DNA of 9,602 nucleotides from an uncultured Oscillospiraceae bacterium. GTDB lineage: Bacteria; Bacillota; Clostridia; Oscillospirales; Oscillospiraceae. The stretch is taken from the NCBI GenBank assembly GCA_905234575.1, contig CAJOIG010000053.1, forward strand, positions 1 through 9,602. Reading direction: 5' to 3'. Shown in pieces: positions 5,617-9,602 of the stretch. Under the pieces are notes generated by a model. That model worked only from the letters and a program-made list of their open reading frames with translations, was not told the origin of the DNA and did no database searches. The first letter of the stretch is position 1. Every line of letters begins with the position of its first letter. Made by a program: the position numbers and the translations under genes.

Positions 5617-6018
5617 ATGAAAAAGACTCTTGCACTGCTTCTCGCTCTTGTGATGGTCCTGGCACTCGCCGCCTGCGGCGGCGGCTCCAAAGCTGAGGAA
5701 GCCGCGCCCGCCGCCGAGGCCGCTCCGGCTGCCGCGCCCGCCGTTCCCGACGCCCAGGCTCCCACCATCGGCGAGCCCTCCGAGGAGCCCACCGGCGAGC
5801 CCGTGGCCGAGCTCTTCCCCGCCGACGGCTACTCCAAGGACCTTGAGGGCTACAAGGCCTACGTCATCGACGCCCTGAAATCCGACGAGCACGCGCCCCC
5901 CGAGATCGTGGACAGCACCATCGAGGCCATCCAGGCCATCACCGACGGCAACGACACGACCTTCGACATGATGATCCGCCAGGGCCGCATCCTCAGCTAC
6001 GACGAGTTCATCGGCTGA
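5617..6018 (+). CDS. Small lipoprotein, paralogue of the preceding gene, ending in the same kind of C-terminal module
   Basis: The 133-residue product starts at the ATG at 5617, 7 nt after AAGGAGG. The first 28 residues (signal peptide, lipobox LAAC with Cys20, GGGSKAEE) match the upstream lipoprotein except for one residue, whereas the rest is strongly diverged. The linker is Ala/Pro-rich (29-50), then IGEPSEEPTGEP (51-62), like the acidic tail that ends the upstream paralogue but placed before the module instead. Residues ~76-132 form the module: LEGYKAYVIDAL ... ILSYDEFI. It is extracytoplasmic and membrane-anchored. No catalytic motif is visible and I do not recognise a family. A tandem duplication followed by divergence of the mature part is the simplest history. 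It has its own promoter and terminator. Confidence 0.88.
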   Translation: MKKTLALLLALVMVLALAACGGGSKAEEAAPAAEAAPAAAPAVPDAQAPTIGEPSEEPTGEPVAELFPADGYSKDLEGYKAYVIDALKSDEHAPPEIVDSTIEAIQAITDGNDTTFDMMIRQGRILSYDEFIG

Positions 6019-6041
6019 TCGAAACACCTGCAATACACGCA

Positions 6042-6080
6042 GACCGCCGACTCCCTTGGGAGCCGGCGGTCCTGTTTTTT
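6042..6080 (+). terminator. Intrinsic terminator of the second small lipoprotein
   Basis: A 14-bp stem with one A-C mismatch (6042-6055 with 6058-6071; GACCGCCG, then CTCCC/GGGAG), then CCTG and T6 (6075-6080). The T tract overlaps the stop codon (6081-6079) of the convergent SPFH gene. No T-run exists on the minus strand, so it should work mainly rightward. Confidence 0.9.
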
Positions 6081-7095
6081 ACGGCTCGACTGTGTCGTTG
6101 CCGGTCAGGTCGATCATGTAGCTCGCGTCCGTGCCGAGGAGGGTGGTGGGCAGCACGCCCGTCCACTGCTTGATCCAGTAGTAATCGATGAGCCCGTCGG
6201 TGAGGGACTCGGAGATGCGCTTGTTCATCTCGGCCTCCTTCTCGCCGGCGTAGAGGGACGCCTCGGCCTGGATCTTGACAACCTCCAGCTCGGCGTTCGC
6301 GGCGATAACGGCCTTTTCGGCCTCGGCGTTCGCGGCGATGACGGCGCGGCGGGCCGTGGCCTCCTCCTCCATGGTCTTCTGGGCCTGCTCGGTCTCGGCG
6401 GTCAGCTTGTTCTGGGCCGCCACCTGCTTGGCTTCCACAGCCGCGGTGAAGGCGTCCGTGAAGTCGATGTCCTCGATGGCGATGGACACGATGGTGATGC
6501 CGTACCGCTGCATGTCCGCCGAGGTGCTCTCCGCGATAAAGTCGGACAGGGTGTTCCGCTGGGCGATGAGGTTCTCCGCGGAGTACTGGGAGAAGACGGC
6601 CTTGGTGTTCTCCAGGATGCGGGGATACATCACGTTGTCATAGTAGAACGCGCCCACTGTGCGATAGAGTTCCTGGGCGGTGCTCTGGTCGATGCAGTAG
6701 TTGACGGACAGCTGCAGGTCCACCTGCTGGATGTCGCTTGAAAAGGCCGAGGTGACGATCTCCACCTTCTGGGTCCGGTTGTCCATCTTGACGACGTTCT
6801 GCCACGGCAGGATGAAATGCGCGCCGGCGCTGATGGTCCGGTCCTCCACGCGGCCGAAGGTGGTCAGGATGCCGGTGTACCCCGTGGGGACCACCGTGAC
6901 GCAGCTCAGGAGCACGAACACCGCGAGAACCAGAAACGCCAGAAGCTGCGCCGGACGAAGGCTCCACTCGCGGGTGCGGGTCCGGCGGGTGCGGAGGATG
7001 CCCTTCGCGTCAGGGGCCGACACCTCCGCGTAACGGAAGCCCAGCATCACGAACAGTACGATGGCGGCCACAAGGCCGAGGATCAGAAGCAACAT
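6079..7095 (-). CDS. SPFH/Band 7 (prohibitin/HflC-like) membrane protein
   Basis: The 338-residue protein starts at the ATG at 7093-7095, 9 nt after AAAGGAG. Two hydrophobic helices (residues 2-20 and 50-69) flank a short Arg-rich loop (RTRRTRTRE, 35-43). The Band 7 domain starts directly after the second: VVPTGYTGILTTFGRV (68-83), ISAGAHFILPWQNV, the strand DLQLSVNYCID, and the helix/strand pair ending IVSIAIEDIDF (202-212). A long charged coiled coil (~213-296) follows, then a tail with YYWIKQW. Family members form membrane-associated oligomeric scaffolds and often modulate FtsH-type proteases or organise membrane microdomains; which role applies here is not visible. No partner NfeD-type or second SPFH gene is adjacent, so it is probably transcribed alone. 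An 11-residue unit in the coiled coil is duplicated (AVIAANAEAEK / AVIAANAELEV). Confidence 0.93.
   Translation of the reverse strand: MLLLILGLVAAIVLFVMLGFRYAEVSAPDAKGILRTRRTRTREWSLRPAQLLAFLVLAVFVLLSCVTVVPTGYTGILTTFGRVEDRTISAGAHFILPWQNVVKMDNRTQKVEIVTSAFSSDIQQVDLQLSVNYCIDQSTAQELYRTVGAFYYDNVMYPRILENTKAVFSQYSAENLIAQRNTLSDFIAESTSADMQRYGITIVSIAIEDIDFTDAFTAAVEAKQVAAQNKLTAETEQAQKTMEEEATARRAVIAANAEAEKAVIAANAELEVVKIQAEASLYAGEKEAEMNKRISESLTDGLIDYYWIKQWTGVLPTTLLGTDASYMIDLTGNDTVEP
6289..6345 (-). repeat. 33-bp-period duplication within the SPFH coiled coil
   Basis: The 24-bp segments 6289-6312 and 6322-6345 differ at one base and lie 33 bp apart. They encode the repeated AVIAANAE. Eleven residues is three heptad-like turns, so the duplication lengthens the helix without breaking its pattern. 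Confidence 0.8.
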
Positions 7096-7110
7096 ACCGA
7101 AACACTCCTT

Positions 7111-7125
7111 TCAAACTCTGTTTGA
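7111..7125 (-). repeat. Inverted repeat just upstream of the SPFH ribosome site
   Basis: TCAAAC and GTTTGA form perfect 6-bp arms around 3 nt, reaching into the AAAGGAG ribosome site. In the mRNA it would be a small hairpin beside the Shine-Dalgarno; in DNA it could be an operator half of the promoter region. Confidence 0.4.
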
Positions 7126-7143
7126 TGTGGTATGGTTTTGCTT

Positions 7144-7157
7144 GTTAATAAATTAAC
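7144..7157. promoter_or_regulatory. Palindromic operator candidate over the SPFH -10 region
   Basis: GTTAAT and ATTAAC form a perfect 14-bp palindrome with a 2-bp centre, in a GC-rich genome. It covers the -10 position predicted from the TTGACA at 7178-7173. A symmetric site in this place is typical of dimeric helix-turn-helix repressors. I cannot name the regulator. Confidence 0.5.
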
Positions 7158-7178
7158 ACAATTACGCTTCCCTGTCAA
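7150..7178 (-). promoter_or_regulatory. Promoter of the SPFH gene
   Basis: A perfect TTGACA (7178-7173), a 17-bp spacer and TAATTT (7155-7150), a poor -10. The strong -35, weak -10 and overlapping palindrome together suggest a regulated rather than constitutive promoter. Confidence 0.6.
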
Positions 7179-7230
7179 GAGAAATCGGAGCGCCGATCGG
7201 TAAACGATCTGTGAACGGCAGGAAGCACGG

Positions 7231-7262
7231 AAAAACCGCCGGCTCCCGAGGGAGCCGACGGT
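7231..7262 (-). terminator. Intrinsic terminator of the large secreted protein gene (and probably of the glgP transcript)
   Basis: On the minus strand ACCGTCGGCTCCC pairs with GGGAGCCGGCGGT (13 bp, one T-G pair) around a 2-nt centre and runs directly into T5. It begins 19 bp after the stop codon. Its sequence is strikingly like the terminator at 6042-6080. Confidence 0.93.
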
Positions 7263-7281
7263 CTTCTGCGTTTTGAAAGGC

Positions 7282-9219
7282 TCAGTTGCCGGCGAGCCAG
7301 GTGTCATAGTCCACCGCGCCGATGGGGGGCACGATGTCGAGGAACACCTGATCGTACGGCGTCACGGCGTCGTAAATGTCGCCGGGGATGCCGGGCTGGT
7401 TCGCCATGAAGCTGTCGGCCAGGGCATACGCGGCCACATAGTCGCGGTACTCGTCGAAGCGGGGATAGGTCTCGCCCGCGGCGGCAGGCTCCGCGGAGGC
7501 GCCGGAAGCCTCGCCGGAGGCAGCGCTGGAGGCCGGGGTCACGACGATGTCGCCGGCCCAGGAGCCGCCCTTGGAGACGTCCACGGCCTGGCCGTCCACA
7601 GTGACATTGCCGTTCACGACGCCGCCCGCCGCAACGGTGAGCTCATCGAGATTCGATTCGCCGGTGACATTCCAGACGGAAGCGCCGTCGATGCTGAGCT
7701 TGGAGAGGGTGCCCTCGCCGTCGAAGTACTTCGCAGTGTCGAGGATCCAGTAGCAGTAGTCGTGGGCCTTCGCGGCGTCGGACCACATGCCGTCCCACGC
7801 GGCCTTGTCGATGGTGACGTAAGCGCCGTCCCAGGTGGAGCCGACGAGCTCCACGGCGGTGTTGCGCTGGTAGTCGTAGTGGTCCACGTCGCCCGCGATG
7901 TCGCAGCCGGTGAGGGTCATGGTGACGTACTTGTCGGTCATGTCGTCCGCGGCCAGAGCGTAACGGCTCATGGAGTCGGAGTTCAGCGCGGTCATGAGCA
8001 GGACGCCGCTGGAGCTCTCGGCGGTGACGTTCTCAAGGTCGATGTCCGCGCCGGTGGACTTCACAAGGATATTCGCGCCCTTGACGAGGTCAATGTACTC
8101 CGCCACGGCGGGGCCGTAGTCCTTCGACCAGTCGATGAGGGTCGCCTCGGCGTCCATCTCGGCGCTGGTGACGAGGTCGGTGTCCTTCAGATCCAGGACC
8201 GCCACGAAGTCGCCCCGGGCGCCGCCGCCGCCCATATCGGGAGAATGGAGCTGGAAGTCGTTGCGTCCGGCCTGGACGGAGGAGCGGCCGTCGCCGTAGC
8301 TCTCGGAGGGTACATAGTCCTCCGGCAGATAGGCCAGGGCCTCCGCGTCGGCGTCGGAGCCGTTGCGCATATGAATCTCACCGTTGTTGGAGATGATGGC
8401 GCCCACCTCAGGGCTGTTCAGCCCGGAGGCGTAGAACCAGTCCACACAGGAGGTATCGGCATAGGTGCCATAGCCGCCCAGAAGCGCATAGGCGTCGGAG
8501 TCATAGCTATAGAACGCAAAGCCGTTCTGGGCGGAGTCGGTGCTCATGGCGGCCCAGCCCTCGGTGGTAACGGTGGAGCCGTAGTAATAGGTCTTGCTGG
8601 TGCCGACGGACATATTGGCGCGGGCGTAACCGGAGATCAGAAGGCCCAGGTTGGAGGGGGGATCGGCGATGTCGTCGGTGTAGCCGTTGGCGTCGCCCAT
8701 GGAGCCGAGCTGATAGATGCTGGAGTTCGTGACTACCATGGTGCCGGTGCGCTCGCAGTCCACGGTGTAGTTGCCGTTTCGGCCGCCCTTGCCGTTGTTC
8801 ACGAGCAGGGAGTTCGTGATGTAAAGTATGCCGTCCGTCACCGCGGCGAGACTGCCGCCGGCGGCGTTCGCATCCACGGGCGCGGTCACGTTCTTAGTAA
8901 GAACAGAATCCGCGATGGTGTACTCGCCGCCCGTGACCTTGACAAAGGTCGTGGAAAAGTCGCTGATTTCCGCGATCACACCATAGATACCGGTGTCGGT
9001 AATATCGCCGCCGGGGCTGACGATCGCAATGGTGCCGGTGTCGCCCAGGGTCACGCCCTCCTCGTCCACGGCGATGGCGACGCTGCCTGCCTCGGCGCTC
9101 GCGTTTCGGGACATGACGGTCTCGTCGGAGCCGGAGGGCTCGCCCGAGGCCAGCGCGCTGACGCCGAGAGTCAGGCAGAGGGCCAGGACGATCGAGAGGA
9201 TCCTGCTGAGGTTTTTCAT
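7282..9219 (-). CDS. Large secreted repeat protein, probable beta-helix, with C-terminal module shared with the small lipoproteins
   Basis: The 645-residue product starts at the ATG at 9217-9219; AAGGAG lies 11 nt upstream, in the 17-bp gap after the glgP stop. Residues 1-25 form a Sec signal peptide (cleavage near ALA/SGE) with no lipobox and no LPxTG sorting signal. The central ~30-560 is rich in Gly, Ser, Thr, Asn and Asp. Short strand-turn units recur (GEYTIADSVLTKN, GILYITNSLLVNN, TMVVTNSSIY, VTMTLTGCDI, LDELTVAAGGVVNGNVTV), the texture of a right-handed beta-helix like those of polysaccharide-binding or adhesive surface proteins. No catalytic Asp/Arg pattern of a pectate lyase is evident. 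A low-complexity Ser/Ala/Gly/Glu linker (561-584) leads to a ~60-residue end (585-645, FDEYRDYVAAY ... VDYDTWLAG) resembling the modules of both small lipoproteins. The gene is probably co-transcribed with glgP. The fold is inferred from composition only. Confidence 0.8.
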   Translation of the reverse strand: MKNLSRILSIVLALCLTLGVSALASGEPSGSDETVMSRNASAEAGSVAIAVDEEGVTLGDTGTIAIVSPGGDITDTGIYGVIAEISDFSTTFVKVTGGEYTIADSVLTKNVTAPVDANAAGGSLAAVTDGILYITNSLLVNNGKGGRNGNYTVDCERTGTMVVTNSSIYQLGSMGDANGYTDDIADPPSNLGLLISGYARANMSVGTSKTYYYGSTVTTEGWAAMSTDSAQNGFAFYSYDSDAYALLGGYGTYADTSCVDWFYASGLNSPEVGAIISNNGEIHMRNGSDADAEALAYLPEDYVPSESYGDGRSSVQAGRNDFQLHSPDMGGGGARGDFVAVLDLKDTDLVTSAEMDAEATLIDWSKDYGPAVAEYIDLVKGANILVKSTGADIDLENVTAESSSGVLLMTALNSDSMSRYALAADDMTDKYVTMTLTGCDIAGDVDHYDYQRNTAVELVGSTWDGAYVTIDKAAWDGMWSDAAKAHDYCYWILDTAKYFDGEGTLSKLSIDGASVWNVTGESNLDELTVAAGGVVNGNVTVDGQAVDVSKGGSWAGDIVVTPASSAASGEASGASAEPAAAGETYPRFDEYRDYVAAYALADSFMANQPGIPGDIYDAVTPYDQVFLDIVPPIGAVDYDTWLAGN

Positions 9220-9236
9220 GCTGTGTCTTTCTCCTT

Positions 9237-9602
9237 TCAGATGTGCCAGATGTCTCTGGCATATTCCTGAATCGCGCGGTCCGCGGCAAAGAAGCCGGAT
9301 TCCGCGATATTCACAAGGGAGACCCGCGCCGCCGCGCGGGGATCGGCCAGCAGCCGATAGAGGTCCTCATGGGCCCGGCGGTAGTCCGCGAAGTCCGCGA
9401 GGAGCATGTACGGGTCGCCGCCGTAAAGCAGGCCGCCCGTGAGGTCGGAATAGCTCTTGCCGTCCGAGAAGCCGGTGTTGAACCGCTCGATGACCGCCCG
9501 GGCGATGGGATCGGCGTCGCAATACGCCCGGGGATCGTAGTGAGGACGGAGCTCCTCCACCTCCTCGGCCCGGAGGCCGAACAGGAACATGTTGTCGTCG
9601 CC
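9237..9602 (-). CDS. glgP: Glycogen/maltodextrin phosphorylase, C-terminal fragment (rest lies beyond the right edge)
   Basis: The window holds the last 121 residues of a gene entering from the right. GDDNMFLFGL, YDPRAYCDADP, GGDPYMLLADFADYRRAHE and RVSLVNIAESGFFAADRAIQEYARDIWHI match the conserved C-terminus of GT35 alpha-glucan phosphorylases, which release glucose 1-phosphate from glycogen or maltodextrins using pyridoxal phosphate. The PLP lysine lies upstream, outside the window. The protein is cytoplasmic. The ending (EYA.DIWH plus one residue) is the family's usual C-terminus, so this end is intact. The stop codon abuts the AAGGAG ribosome site of the next gene, so the two are most likely one transcript ending at the terminator at 7231-7262. 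Confidence 0.95.
   Translation of the reverse strand, partial: GDDNMFLFGLRAEEVEELRPHYDPRAYCDADPIARAVIERFNTGFSDGKSYSDLTGGLLYGGDPYMLLADFADYRRAHEDLYRLLADPRAAARVSLVNIAESGFFAADRAIQEYARDIWHI

Noticed and set aside
7273..9270. A 665-codon open frame on the plus strand opposite the large secreted protein
   Set aside because: It mirrors a GC-rich coding sequence. The protein is a low-complexity Gly/Val/Ala/His string without domains, and the opposite strand has a signal peptide, ribosome site and correctly placed terminator.

Overview
The window is GC-rich Gram-positive DNA, most likely from a gut-type Clostridia/Oscillospirales bacterium. The reasons are strong AGGAGG ribosome sites, TTGACA/TATAAT promoters with 17-bp spacers, lipoprotein and Sec signal peptides with no outer-membrane genes, and GC-rich third codon positions. 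This taxonomic placement is inference from style and gene content, not a match to a named genome.

Layout from left to right. (1) A partial lipoprotein gene with calcium-loop (FG-GAP/VCBS-like) repeats reads leftward off the edge. (2) Divergent from it is ilvE, a complete branched-chain aminotransferase. (3) Converging on ilvE is a secreted cell-wall hydrolase candidate: signal peptide, long Glu-Pro linker, phage-tail-lysozyme-like domain and InlB-type repeat. It shares a bidirectional terminator with ilvE, but its frame runs through that terminator. (4) Upstream of it, on the same strand, lie a small unrecognised gene and a membrane protein with Sel1-like repeats and an extracellular-type SH3b domain. 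Between those two genes a plus-strand promoter and terminator outline a possible ~98-nt small RNA. (5) Two tandem rightward lipoprotein genes follow, each with its own near-consensus promoter and terminator. (6) A leftward SPFH/Band 7 membrane protein follows. (7) A leftward 645-residue secreted repeat protein, possibly a beta-helix, sits 17 bp downstream of the 3' end of glycogen phosphorylase (glgP), which enters from the right edge.

Apart from ilvE and glgP (housekeeping metabolism), the window is dominated by cell-surface products: three lipoproteins, a secreted lysozyme-like protein, a membrane SH3b protein, an SPFH scaffold and a large secreted repeat protein. The most interesting observation is that both small lipoproteins and the C-terminus of the large secreted protein appear to end in the same kind of ~55-60 residue module, carried after low-complexity linkers. 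I see no CRISPR array, tRNA, rRNA, transposase or phage structural operon. The evidence for a new 'system' is limited to this shared module and the candidate small RNA.
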